DNA from: Shinisaurus crocodilurus
Taxonomy: Eukaryota; Chordata; Lepidosauria; Squamata; Shinisauridae
Reading direction: 5' to 3'
DNA length: 64,000 nt
Assembly (NCBI GenBank): GCA_021292165.1
Contig: CM037880.1
Span: 185,005,970 to 185,069,969, forward strand
Shown: positions 53,840 to 64,000 of the stretch, one piece after another
How the letters are laid out: the number at the start of each line of letters is the position of its first letter
How positions within the stretch are numbered: position 1 is the first letter of the stretch
Position numbers and translations under genes: made by a program
Notes under the pieces: model-generated
Databases searched by the model: none
The model's input: only the letters and a program-made list of their open reading frames with translations
What the model was told of the DNA's origin: nothing

Positions 53840-53909
53840 CTCTGTTTTGAACCTCTGTTTTGATGGATATAACTGGGTAATTCCATCAAAACAGAGGTTC
53901 AAAACAGAG
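53840..53909. repeat. perfect 28-bp-arm hairpin
   Basis: The left arm 53840-53867 (CTCTGTTTTGAACCTCTGTT...GATGGA) is the exact reverse complement of the right arm 53882-53909, with a 14-base loop TATAACTGGGTAAT. The loop nearly repeats ATATAATTGGGTAATT just upstream at 53825-53839. There is no transposon-like terminal structure. Confidence 0.92.
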
Positions 53910-54087
53910 AAAATGTTGTTATGTTTTATACAAAGTATAATTAAGTAAGGACAGGCAGAATTGTATAGATCTGTCCTGCAGAGTTTGGCAGAGAAAGGGA
54001 TGAAATTGAAAACACTTTGCACAAACTCTGAAATGAACTGCAGGATACAGAAAAGCTTCCACAATTTACTCCAGGCAATTTACTCCA

Positions 54088-54323
54088 GGGAGCCAGTGTG
54101 GCATAGTGGTGAGAGTGTTGGACTGGGACTCGGGAGATCCGGGTTCTACTCCCCGCTCGGCTATGAAACTCACTGGGTGACTTCGGGCCAGTCACTGACT
54201 CTCAGCCTAACCTACCTCACAGGGTTGTTGTGAGGATAAAATGGAGAGGAGGAGGATTATGTAAGTTGCCTTGGGTTCCTTGCAGGAAAAAAGGCGGGGT
54301 ATAAATATAATAAATAAATAAAT
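54088..54323 (+). mobile_element. squamate tRNA-derived SINE, young and full length
   Basis: GGGAGCCAGTGTGGCATAGT, CCGGGTTCTACTCCCCGCTC (B box), ACCTACCTCACAGGGTTGTT, TGCCTTGGGTTCCTTGCAGG, then AAATAAATAAAT. The least diverged copy in the window. Just before it CAATTTACTCCAG is tandemly doubled (54062-54087). Confidence 0.93.
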
Positions 54324-54544
54324 GAAAAGGCCTAGCCTGCCAAAGCCTCTCTGTGTATGCCTCAAGGCCTTGGATACAGTGAGAGGGCAATATTTTTGCC
54401 ATCTCTTTGCTGCCTCTGAGACCCTCTATCATGGGATGGGCCAGAAGAACCTGCCAGAAAGTGGCAGGTCTCAGGTCTGCTTTGGAAATCCTTCTGCCCC
54501 ATCAGAAGCCATGGTTCCAGCCAAGGGTGGGAAGAAATCCACCC
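54324..54544. other. unassigned non-coding DNA
   Basis: Nothing recognised. Confidence 0.3.
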
Positions 54545-54690
54545 TGTCCTTTTAATGAACTTACAGAATTCGCTGCCACAGGATAGAGTGATGTCCACTA
54601 GCTTAGGGGGCTTTTTTTATTTTTTTAAACAGGGCTAGAAACATTCATGGAGGATGGTACGATCAATCTAGATTGTGTCTGCAAGCACAG
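54545..54690 (+). mobile_element. CR1-like fragment, diverged
   Basis: GAATTCGCTGCCACAGGATA, GTGATGTCCACTAGCTTAGG, GAAACATTCATGGAGGATGG follow the CR1 order (WNSLP..., then the CATGGAGGA block), with a T-rich insertion at 54611-54627. Confidence 0.6.
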
Positions 54691-55104
54691 CAGGGAGGAG
54701 TGGGAGAGAAAGAATCACCCCGAGGCAGGAAACTGGTTAAAGAATAGTAGTCACAATCCAGCATAGACAGTTTGGCGTGGTATAGGGCAAGGATCCAGGT
54801 ATTGGACAGCCTGATTACTAACCAATGCAACCACCCAGCCTGTGTGCTGGGAAATGTAGTGGGAGGAAGGCAAGGTCAGGGCCCACCATGGCATGTGCTG
54901 ATACTATAGGCTGTCATTGCCAACCTGGGTGTGATGCAGGCGTTCCAGCCCCAAATTGGGCTGGGCCTTGAAGTGATGCCCCAAGACCCTTTCAGAAGGC
55001 TCCTAGTGAGGATAGGGGAACTCACCCCACTTATTGCTGCTCTGGGTCCTGTTCAATGCCTCAAACACCCGCCATAGATACTGAATCCCAGTATTGGGGA
55101 AAAG
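54691..55104. other. unassigned non-coding DNA
   Basis: Nothing recognised. Confidence 0.3.
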
Positions 55105-55109
55105 GTGGG

Positions 55110-55942
55110 TGTAGCGGACGGGACCCCTCCTCCAAACCTCACACCCTCAACGTGTACTTCACGCTCACCAAGTGCCACCTTGTATTGGTCACTTCAGACT
55201 TTAAGCTGTCTTCTTAAGCTGCATTAGCCGATTATATGTCTTAGGCCTTATATGCAGCTGTTCACCCACGTTTGTTTGTCTTTATTAAGAGCAGTTTGTT
55301 TTATTTGATTACTTGAAGTAGGGTGCCCCTCCGTTAATTCCCTTCTTACATTCCTGTCACCAGTCAGACTCTGGACACCTAGAGCTTTGAATAAAAAGAT
55401 TGATTTATTGTTCTAACAAAGTCTCTAAACTGATATTCAACTCAGGCACAGATAACTTGGATTTTCAACAGTTAATTCAAACTTGTTCTTTGCTTAGATT
55501 CAGGTTAAAGGCAGGCAGATGTTATACAGTGCTCTTTGTATCAACTTGGCTTGGTTACTTGAAGTACAGTATCAGACCAGGGAACTTAACTGTCCCTCAC
55601 ACTAGTCCAGAGTTTCACCTTCTTCCTCAGACAGAAGGTCCTTCACTCCCTAAGTGGAGACTCCTGTGAATTGTTCTATACTAACACCTTCACGTTTGCT
55701 TTCTCACAACTTAGTTACTAGATTTCCTGTCTGAACTCTTCTCTCCAGTACCACCTTTCCCTGCCTACTCTACTAATCCTTCCACTGCCTCTCTCACTCC
55801 AACCCACTCTCTCCCCAACTGACAACCAACTCCCTTTAACTGCTGACTCCCTGGGGTTCTATGCTCTCTGCTTCAACCAATCAGAGCCGCTGGAATGTTC
55901 AGGTTGGCCCCTCCCTGGGCTTCTGCCTGTCACTCCGCCACA
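55110..55942 (-). mobile_element. solo LTR of an LTR retroelement
   Basis: 833 bp with short inverted ends TGTAGCGGAC / CTCCGCCACA (TG...CA form) and a perfect 5-bp duplication GTGGG on both sides (55105-55109, 55943-55947). The minus strand is the likely sense: polyadenylation signals AATAAA lie at about 55403-55408 and 55299-55305 (read as TTTATT on the plus strand), and a CCAAT/ATTGG box lies at 55874-55887. No partner LTR or pol is present, so this is a solo LTR left by recombination. Whether the source was a Gypsy-type element or an endogenous retrovirus cannot be told. The 89-codon frame inside is chance. Confidence 0.8.
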
Positions 55943-55949
55943 GTGGGTT

Positions 55950-56127
55950 ATTTTTTATTTTTATTTATTTATTATATTTATGAATCGCCCATCTGGCCAG
56001 ACATCCAGCCACTCTGAGCGATGCACAATGCAATAAAATACAGGGGGGCGGGGCACACACACACAGTATAAAACACAATTAAAACAGTACAAAACTTAAA
56101 AATCCTAACCCACCCCAAATAAATAAA
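55950..56127 (-). mobile_element. LINE-like 3' end
   Basis: The tail complement TTTTTATTTATTTATTATAT, then GAATCGCCCATCTGGCCAGA, CACTCTGAGCGATGCACAAT, CAATTAAAACAGTACAAAAC. A common reversed reptilian LINE ending (GCGATGCACAA...GGCCAGATGGGCG type). Confidence 0.6.

Positions 56128-56170
<43 letters not shown>
56128..56170. repeat. (GAT)n microsatellite
   Basis: About 14 units of GAT, abutting the LINE end. Confidence 0.95.
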
Positions 56171-56635
56171 TTAGAATACCCAACAAAGAACATTTGCTAC
56201 TTGGAAGACAGCAACCCCTAAAATGCTTAAGCCAATAGGATTGTGGATAACATTCCTTCCCAGCCCTGTCAACTGGCAGATACATCACCACAGCAAGGTA
56301 ATGAGCACTGAAAGACAAGGGCAGGTGGTGAGAGGGAAGTCAGTGACAGCAATGCCGAAGCTCAGGCAGGGAATCAAATATCTAACCTAGAAGCAGACCA
56401 GAGGAAAGAGGTTCTCCCTTTGGTCGGTCCCTTGGCCTTGCCCCCAAGAACCCAGCTGCCTCTGCCTATTGGCTCTTGGGTTGCAGAGCAGCCGGGTGGT
56501 GGCCAGAGCTAACCACTGCTTAGGGATAATCTCTCACCATTCCATAGCTCCCCACATACTAGGCACAACTTGGGGCCCCTAGTAAGTGGGGACCATTGGG
56601 TTGGCTGTGATAGCTAATTGAAACCTCTGTGTTCA
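56171..56635. other. unassigned non-coding DNA
   Basis: Nothing recognised. Confidence 0.3.
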
Positions 56636-56815
56636 GAGGCAGTAGAGTAGATGTTGGACTTTGGGCCAGTCACTGACTCTCAGCCTAACCTACCTCACAG
56701 GGTTGTTGTGAGGATAAAATGGAAGAAGGAGGAGGATTATGTAAGCCGCCTTGGGTTCCTTGAAGGAAAAAAGGTGGGGTATAAATATAATAAATAAATA
56801 AATAAATAAATAAAT
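56636..56815 (+). mobile_element. squamate SINE with internal deletion
   Basis: A head-like piece GCAGTAGAGTAGATGTTGGA joins directly to CTTTGGGCCAGTCACTGACT; the B-box segment present in other copies (GGGACTCGGGAGATCC...ACTCACTGGGTGA) is missing. The 3' body and a long (AAAT)n tail (56790-56815) are intact. Confidence 0.85.
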
Positions 56816-57309
56816 GTTGGAGAAAAAACAATGGGAGTGATGTGTTGCTTTCATGCCTCCTGGGGCATCTGGCTGGTCACTATTGAAAACGTGGGGTTGT
56901 CCTTAAGTTATTATGATCTGATGAAGTAAGCTGACCTCCCCCACTTTGGGTGGAGCAGGTGGGCGGGGCACCGAAGTGGAGGTTGACATTGACAAGTTCT
57001 TTGACAAGTATGGAACATGGCAGGGAACAAAGTAGAGTGTGGAGAGGATGAAACTGACAAGCATATTTACAATGGGAATATGCCTCTGCAGCAAATCCTA
57101 TTTGCAGAAATCAAGGGATACCCGTGCATCCCACAAACGTGGCTATTTAATGTGCGCAAAAATTACAAACATTTCCGGAGTAAAAAAAATAGATCCACTA
57201 CAGTCCGCCACTGGTTATCAGAATGGAAACACTGTAAAATCCCATCAGGCTTAAATGGAATGGAATTCCCAGCATCGCACTGTTCGCACATCTCTAGCAC
57301 AGAATTGTG
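56816..57309. other. unassigned non-coding DNA
   Basis: Overlapping 97- and 71-codon frames at 57017-57310 show no domain. Confidence 0.3.
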
Positions 57310-57900
57310 ACCTTAGTGTTTAATGTGCTACAGGTCTCTTTAAGAGCCTTGTACTTATAGAAAGGTATTATTCATATTTGCTTCTTAAACTACCTGAAGT
57401 TGATCTTTTTTACTTGGACTATTAACTTTTTTTCCTTTTCCTTTTTTTTGTATTTAGATCACAACTCCTGAAGACTTAGCTATATTTTGACAGGACCTGA
57501 CAAAGAGTGCCATGGAATTGTGACTCAATTGTCACCTTCAGCGTGTTCAAGCTGAAAAACTCTGGATGAGTGCTAGGTACTAATTAGAACTGTTATATTA
57601 GGAAAGCAAATACAATGGTGTCTAACATTAAACAAAGCACAGTTCGCATCACAAATGATTTCTTTTGTATTCAGGTTAGTCTACAAAACCATTTTGCATA
57701 CTAATGAAGCACAAACAATTATTGCTAAAGTAACTAGTTTCATGCAATTACAAAAATCACATTAAAAGCCCTATTGTTTGTTGTCTTATGATTTTTAATG
57801 CTAATTTTGCACTTGATAATTTGAGGATTTCATTTTGCACTGCAGCATGCAATTAGGTTGTTATATCTGTGAAGGTGAAGGCTTTTAATGGAGGTGGGGA
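57310..57900. promoter_or_regulatory. candidate conserved non-coding element
   Basis: Repeat-free, with many homeobox-like ATTA/TAAT cores and ATGCAAAT-like motifs (TTTTGCATACTAATGAAGCA, TTTAATGCTAATTTTGCACT, GCATGCAATTAGGTTG). Strongly CNE-like in texture. No long open frame. The function is inferred. Confidence 0.4.
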
Positions 57901-58194
57901 TAGAGGAATTTGTGTGATGGGAGAAGAAATAATTCTTCACTCTCACATTTTAAAAAGTAAAAGATAACAGCCATCCTTCACATAGGAGCACTGGGTAGAT
58001 GGAGAAAGAAGGTGTGGCAGGTTTTTGTCTAGAGAAAAAGGATTATTTCTGTGGAGGGAAAGATGGATAACTTGTGTGAAATGAAACATTAAAAACCCAA
58101 ACTGTACATGCAAAGCATCTTCTAAAATACCAGTGAGTACAATCAAGATGGTATCACTATTAGTAATCATTCATGTCACACCTCTACAATACAA

Positions 58195-58275
58195 AGTACT
58201 TATGCATGTTTACTTAAATGTAAATCCACTCTGTTCAGTGGGGATTACTCCTGGGTAGGTGCACAGCTTTAATTT
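58195..58275. mobile_element. short MITE (CACTCTGTTCAGTGGGG type)
   Basis: ACTTATGCATGTTTACTTAA, TCCACTCTGTTCAGTGGGGA, TTACTCCTGGGTAGGTGCAC: the same order as 24348. Confidence 0.55.
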
Positions 58276-59712
58276 ACTTTCAGTTTTACAGATACACTTA
58301 AGACATATCAATATCGTTGAGAGGAAGGTTTAAGATAGAAAGATGTATTATGAAGAACACAGAGCTACCAGTGGATATGGTAAGTTTCACCGTTCCCATC
58401 TAAAAAATTTAATTCAACATCCCATGTCCGAACATCCTTACCGTGCCTCCCCACCTCCAGCATTGATATGGAATGGGGGTAGAGAAACCCAACCCATATT
58501 GTAAATATATCAGGATATAGAATAAGGATGAATTAGATGTCATGGAGAGGGATGGGTGACCCAATATGGGGCTGCCATGTTCAGCAGAAGTCTTCTGTTC
58601 TTTATAACATAGGTTCCACCCTTTGTGATTTGCTAAAGGCCAGACACTAAGAGCAGTTTTGCATGCTATAAAATCAACTTCTGTACATGTACCATAATGT
58701 ACTACATTCTGCCTGAGATGGGGGATACTTCCAAATTCTGACCCATTGTGGTGTATGGCCACAATTTCCCATGAATAGTTCAATTCCAGCCCCTTCTGAA
58801 ATTGCTATACACTGTTGACCACACCCGATCAGTCACACAAAGTGACCTCCTAGACCTAGAGCATCCTGACAAAACCACAGGGGACTCTAGGAGGCTGCCC
58901 ATAGCACTTATTGTTTCTCTTCAATAACTGATTCCGGCATGGCTTTAGTGTGGATTAAAGGGCTATGTGTTTTTGCAGCTCTTTGACTCTTTTCCCCAAC
59001 CATTGTGTGTTCTGTTACATGTTTTGCAACAAGAAATAAACCCAAAATCAAGATATGCTGATCTTTATTCACTTTGCAGTCTCCATGCAAACCAACTGAG
59101 CAGAGCTTTCTCATTCCCTCATCCTTTATACCTTTTCTGATTTTGTCATCGGCTTTTCCCATGCCTTTTCCACACTATTCTGTATCTGCTATACAGATGT
59201 GATTTCTCCATGTTATTCCTCTCCAATCTGTTCATTTTTGCTTCTGGTTTAAAGGCAAAATAATAACAACAACAATAATAAAAAAAACTTTGAAAGTTCT
59301 CAGCAAAACATTTCCTATGTTTGTCTGCTGCTGCAAAGAGGGTTTTTTTTAAAAACAACAACACCAATTGGTACGTGAATAATTGATTTGCGGCTGTCAC
59401 AGCATGGAGGTGACATTGTACCTTCTTATTCCATTTTCCCCACCTCCTGCTGTCTCCTTACCCTTTCCTTCTTTTTGTAGTCTTTGTTGACAAAAGGCCA
59501 TGTAGATTTGGTTAGCAGTAGTTTGCACTTGTTCGGTAACCAAGGAGCAAAGGGAGAGGAGAAATATATATATATATACAGAAGGTTTACACCTTGGGTA
59601 GTGTTGGTACTGTCACTTAGTTCAGTGTAAATATTGCAAAAAAAAATTATTAGAGTTGCATTATCTAAACAATATTTAACCAAGTTGGTAATTTGCCTAT
59701 ATAAACATCCAT
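58276..59712. other. unassigned non-coding DNA
   Basis: A 124-codon frame at 58409-58783 (minus) has no recognised domain. A/T simple tracts near 59270-59360 and (TA)n at 59563-59578. Confidence 0.35.
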
Positions 59713-59715
59713 TTA

Positions 59716-59863
59716 AGGGCACAATCCTATGCACGTTTATAAAGAAAAAAGTGCTACAACATCCAGCATCCCCCCAGCCAGCATGGCTGGCTGGCTGGCT
59801 GGCTGGGGAATGCTGGGAGTTGTAGGATGCTTTCTGTGTAAACATGCATAGGATTTCACCCTT
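59716..59863. mobile_element. Harbinger-like MITE with (GGCT)n expansion
   Basis: AGGGCACAATCCTATGCACG and AAACATGCATAGGATTTCAC are inverted ends, with TTA just outside the left end. The hairpin apex has expanded to about five GGCT units (59780-59804), giving a perfect tetranucleotide run absent in the copy at 48889. Confidence 0.8.
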
Positions 59864-61753
59864 CTTAGTTTCTCAATAGATACTTAACCTGTTTATAAGC
59901 AAACAAGCTTAAAGAAGTTCTTGTAATAATTTAGCCTGGGAGGGGAAAAAACAAACACTTGTGCAGAATCTAATATGGAAATATCATTTACTTTGATATT
60001 CACACTCTAATTGGTCCACACTCTTGCAGCATAAAATGTTCATTATAACTGGTAGTTTCTGTGCTGTTTTATATGAGACATGGAGCTATATCATTTTAAC
60101 CAGCATGATTTAAAAGCACATATAACCCTGATTTCTCTGGAGATCAAATATCTGGGCTGCTGGTTATAAAGGTAGATGAACACTTTATTTACACAACTTC
60201 AGGAAGCATATTCTAACCAGCTTTAGACTACCCCTTGTCAGCAGCAGGTACAAAAAATATACTTTGAAAAATAAGAACTATCTATCTATCTATCATCTAT
60301 CAATCTAATTCTATGTTACGTGATCTAATCTAACATCTTGCTAAATGGGACAGTTATATACAGTCGTGATCAATTTAATAAATGTACAAATCAGTGGAGG
60401 TAGCTGATAGGTTATTATTTATAGGTTTTTCAAAAAATAATAATCAGATGGCATATATTGAAACCTGTAGGGTCCCCCGTCTGTTAAAATATATGTAAAA
60501 CAGGTTACATTTGCAGTTCATACCTCAACAGCAACAAGAAAAATAATTTCATTTGAATTCATTTGCCCTGATTTGAAGAGTGTAATGCTAAACCCAGTCA
60601 ATGGAGCCATTCGATGTGATGTAAGCACCACTCCACTGGCAGAGAGGGTGGCCTAGAGGTGGAAGGATACTTATTCTGCTGAAGGTTCTGCTGGTGGTGT
60701 TCTGCCAGTGGGGTGTGTGTGTGTGGAACAGGTCATTTCAGGAGGTGACATGGGGCATCCAAGAATCCTCAATATCCTAAGTTGCCTTGCTCCCAGACAT
60801 GCACCCCAAAAGAACACTCCAGGGCTGGTGCAGCTAATTCCCTTCCATTGGCCACAAAGAAAAAAGAATGACAAAAACAAAGGTGAGAATGAACTGCCTC
60901 CCACCAACAGCCCTGGCCACAGAGAGCTGTCAGAGCTTAGGAAGTGGAGGGACTGTCACTCAGCCACAGTGTGTGTGTGTGTGTGTGTGTGTGTGAGGGT
61001 TGGGGAACCTCATGCCCAGGGACGAAATATGGCTATATGTGGATATATTGATAAACAGACAAATGTACTTTCACACAATCTTATTACTTGGGGGGGGGGG
61101 TTCTTCTTTGTCTTTCTGAACATCTATCACAAACCAGTTAAGCCAGAACTGATTGGCTTGCTGTTCACTTTAAGCAGCACCAAAATATGCCCACACTGAT
61201 CTAGGAAGGATTTTTCATATGCAGATACAAGGAACTTTTTGGGAGCATTATTTTTCCTGCATATGCAAAACTGTGCTTGGGGAGACCCACCTGTATTCAT
61301 GGACCTGTGGCCATGGCGCTCCACGTAGGATTGGGCCATATGCATGGCATCCAGTGGATGGGTGGTTCCATCATCCCTGAGAACACTAATAACATGTTTC
61401 AAAAGGAATGCATTTCAATCATTCTCTGGCAACCCAACACGTCATTAGAGCTGTTGTTGGCCCTCTGTCCATCAGGAAGATCCTTGGGCATGTCATTGTA
61501 CATACGGCTTCCTGCAGTTCACAAGGGTTTCTAGCTTAGGTTGACATACTTGGAAATATGTCCCATGGAATTCCAAATAAGTCTCTTAGGTCCAGTAGAT
61601 GCATTACTTAGAGAGTGCATATGCTCTGTGCAGAGCTTCAGATAAATGCATGGAGATGTGGGGTCAGATGGTCAGAAAGCATAATTCCCCTGTCTTCATG
61701 TGTTCATTCACTCTGGATCAGCCTATGAAAAAGTATTCAGTCTTTACCTATAG
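59864..61753. other. unassigned DNA with simple repeats
   Basis: (CTAT)n at 60279-60304, (GT)n at 60968-60996, G run at 61090-61099. A 163-codon frame at 60708-61199 crosses the GT repeat and is chance. No gene. Confidence 0.4.
60968..60996. repeat. (GT)n microsatellite
   Basis: A pure GT run of about 29 bases. Confidence 0.95.
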
Positions 61754-62146
61754 CAGGGATGTTGAACCTTAGGACCACGGGCTGTATCTGGTCACCTGGG
61801 GTTCCAATCTGGCTCTCTGGGTTTCCCTAAATGGCCCCACCCTCTTCCTATGGTCCTGCCCCCTTTCCCTTGACCAACAATCATTTGATGGTTTCCTGGC
61901 ACTTCTGCAGTCCCCTCCACCAAACCTTCAATTTAAAAGGTTGAAATACCTCTCCTAAGGTTTAGTTACTAACAATAAGACCTTTAAGCTAAAATATGCT
62001 GGTATTTGGAGTATTTTGGTCCCACCTACTTTGCCTTTGGTACCACCCCTTTTGCCTTCAGCCCTGCCCACCACTGGAATGTAGCCCCCAAGAGCTTCTC
62101 TGAAATTGAATTTGGCCCTTGAGCTGAAAGAGGGTCAACACCCCTT
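61754..62146. mobile_element. hAT-like non-autonomous element
   Basis: Left end CAGGGATGTTGAACCTTAGG; right end GAAAGAGGGTCAACACCCCTT; the interior is unlike the palindromic hAT MITEs. An 8-bp duplication is not clearly preserved. Confidence 0.55.
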
Positions 62147-63039
62147 ACTAGAGCCATGCCTCTTGGCATTCCTTAGTAGAGAGCACACACTATTATAACT
62201 TCAGTATGCCGGCCGTAACACCATCTGCATTTTGAATCCAAATTACAATAAAGCAAGCCAGAACTCTAATTAAAGTGCGTATTGATTAAGTGAGAATGAA
62301 GCATACAGGAAAAAATAAAATATACCTCACTGTGTCTAAGGGCAGTTTCTCATGAGATGCTTTATAGCCATCCAAGTACTAATAGCAGAGTAGAAAACAC
62401 CATCATTTAGGGATGGTGGACATGCGTTTTAAATGTAGCTTTCCTTTTTTAAAATATAGAAATGCAGGGACAAAGAATTTTCTGCTAGCATGACTGTCTG
62501 TATACTATAAAGGGACAATTTCCATTGGAAACATTCATATATTTGTGCATTTGTACCCAGGTTCAAAGCTAAGTGCAAAGTATCTTAGTATTTGCAAGAA
62601 AAAAATCTGTCCCAAGTTCTCAGAGTTGCTCCAAAAGTTATGAGATACAGAAATAATGTCAAAGTGGACTAGTTACCCAAGACAAAGAGGTTTTGTATTC
62701 TTTACCCGCAACTCACAGAATTGGGGCGGGTGGAGTGATGTTGCACCTAGCCTCCGACTGTGGGATGAGACAGAAAACCAGGTCCAAAACCCTGCATTAC
62801 GGCTTGGAGGAGCAGGGGAGCTGACTATATTAGGGCAAGTGCCACTTCTCCTCCCCAGTTGCATCTTGTCTGGCACCTACCTCCTCATCCATTGGTACAG
62901 TGTGGGAATATTCTGGTCAGCAAAAGTTAGGGGCCACAAAGGAATTTCCCGCTCAGGTTTCCAAACTGGTCCAGGGCCAGAGGTTGCTTTTTTCACTTAA
63001 TGCCACACTGGCCAGGGGTGTTTAGGAAGGTTGGGGGAG
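62147..63039. other. unassigned; partly CNE-like
   Basis: 62170-62340 (GCCGGCCGTAACACCATCTG, ACTCTAATTAAAGTGCGTAT) is repeat-free and enhancer-like. Frames at 62656-63000 show no domain. Confidence 0.35.
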
Positions 63040-63215
63040 AAATTTGGTTTGCATTTTAATGCGAACTCATCTAATTTCCCACTTTCGAACCAATCTGTTT
63101 GCCAAAAAACTCAATTATACTTCAGAATTCACTCTCCTCTGAACTTTACAATGGAGTTCTCCAATAAAAATCTGTAATTAGGGGGAAATGTGCGCCAAAA
63201 TGTGAACATTAGTTA
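63040..63215 (+). repeat. AT-rich dispersed repeat, 5' part
   Basis: TTTGGTTTGCATTTTAATGC, CTCCTCTGAACTTTACAATG, GAGTTCTCCAATAAAAATCT parallel the units of 2520 and 25255. Confidence 0.45.
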
Positions 63216-63719
63216 ATATAATATCAACAGAACAATCCTATTGTTCCTAGTAGGGTGTGGAGTCCCCACCCCTCCAAGACTGTTGACACAACTATGACGG
63301 GGGGGGGGAAGCCAAGTGTTATCTTCTTCCCACCCTCACAGCTCCTGTGGAAATCTCCCTGGTAGGTCCTCTTCTGAGATTGAATCTCGGAAGAGGGTTG
63401 GGCGGGGGGGGGGAGAGAAGTATATGGTGGATGGAGAGGGAGAGGACGGATGTGAATTGATTAGATCCACAAGCCTCTCCGCTACCATTCCTACCCATAG
63501 TAAGGTAAGCCAGCAAGATGGGCTGAGAGGCTCGTCTAGCTGAAAATGATTTTTAAGGTGGAACAGGAGGTGAAAATGCCTCTGTCATTCCACCACCGAC
63601 CCTGCCTGATTCTTGCTGGCAGGGCTTTGGATGGACAGACAACTCTGACCTTGGAGCCCTCTATCTGAAGAGTGTCAATGCACTCTAAAAATGTCTTATT
63701 GGGGAATTGCTTGTTGCAA
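63216..63719. repeat. GC-rich segment, possible insert in the AT-rich repeat
   Basis: Begins ACAATCCTATTGTTCCTAG, contains G runs (63300-63308, 63404-63413) and ATGGACAGACAACTCTGACC. The AT-rich family resumes right after it, so it may be an insertion. The family is unresolved. Confidence 0.35.
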
Positions 63720-63800
63720 GGATATCTGTACGTTAGGCAAAATTGCATACAAAAATGCATGTATTAGAAGAAATGTGCACAAAAATGCCTATACATTTTC
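63720..63800 (+). repeat. AT-rich dispersed repeat, 3' part
   Basis: GCAAAATTGCATACAAAAAT, GCATGTATTAGAAGAAATGT, GCACAAAAATGCCTATAC: the repeating unit of the family at 2700. Confidence 0.5.
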
Positions 63801-63831
63801 AGGTGAACGTAAAAAAAAAAAAAAAACCCTA

Positions 63832-64000
63832 GTCCCCGCTTGACCATGAAACTCACTGGGTGACTTTGGGCCAGTCACTGACTCTCAGCCTAACCTACCT
63901 CACAGGGTTGTTGTGAGGATAAAATGGAGAGGAGGATGATTATGTAAGCCGCCTTGGGTTCCTTGCAGGAAAAAAGGCGGGGTATAAATGTAATAAATAA
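63832..64000 (+). mobile_element. squamate tRNA-derived SINE, cut by window end
   Basis: It begins inside the element (TAGTCCCCGCTTGACCATGA) after an A run at 63811-63826, then ACTCACTGGGTGACTTTGGG, CCTCACAGGGTTGTTGTGAG, GCCGCCTTGGGTTCCTTGCA. The tail leaves the window. The head is missing. Confidence 0.92.

Noticed and set aside
53729..54064. 111-codon minus-strand frame
   Set aside because: Covers the perfect inverted repeat; composition is AT-driven and no domain is visible.
58409..58783. 124-codon minus-strand frame
   Set aside because: No recognised motif, no flanking splice signals with continuing coding sequence; length is compatible with chance in 64 kb.
60708..61199. 163-codon plus-strand open frame
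   Set aside because: It runs through a GT microsatellite (poly Cys-Val) and a G run, has no domain, and its reading is sustained by simple sequence.

Overview
This window is vertebrate nuclear DNA, most probably from a squamate reptile (a lizard). The evidence is its interspersed repeats. There are many copies of a tRNA-derived SINE whose 3' end reads CCGCCTTGGGTTCCTTGCAGG followed by an (AAAT)n tail. There are also a second tRNA-type SINE with a clear TAGCTCAGTGG A box, 5S rRNA-derived SINEs, many CR1 3' ends, L2-type LINE ends, and abundant palindromic hAT-like and Harbinger-like MITEs. CA/GT and GAT microsatellites are frequent. I recognise no host protein-coding exon, tRNA gene, rRNA gene or CRISPR array. 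The window looks like a gene desert or part of a very long intron.

Layout. 0-6.5 kb: an old 5S-SINE, a tRNA-SINE, a composite MITE, an AT-rich repeat, a CR1 end, and an L2 copy split by a young 5S-SINE. 7-13 kb: foldback elements, an hAT MITE, a longer L2 3' end, and a nested palindrome. 13-20 kb: SINEs, a minisatellite and GC-rich repeats. 20-26 kb: the first of three related GC-rich elements, a SINE copy next to a 30-base G run that looks sequence-damaged, a second young 5S-SINE, and AT-rich repeats. 26.6-29.0 kb: a repeat-poor block that resembles conserved non-coding (enhancer-like) DNA. 29-41 kb: the second GC-rich element, several CR1 3' ends, and three hAT MITEs with readable nesting order. 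41-50 kb: SINEs, a further CNE candidate, a 5'-truncated LINE with an uninterrupted 320-codon frame and a perfect 10-bp target duplication, and an eroded CR1 reverse transcriptase segment. 50-56 kb: the third GC-rich element, a perfect 28-bp-arm hairpin, and an 833-bp solo LTR flanked by a 5-bp duplication. 56-64 kb: SINEs, another CNE candidate, a Harbinger-like and an hAT-like element, and a SINE cut by the window end.

No genes work together here. What can be read is an insertion history (5S-SINE into L2, LINE into tRNA-SINE, hAT MITE into CR1 and into a LINE end, CR1 into an hAT MITE) on a background that may hold distal regulatory elements. Family names come from recognising consensus-like motifs by eye, without a database search. 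Element borders are approximate unless a target-site duplication is stated.
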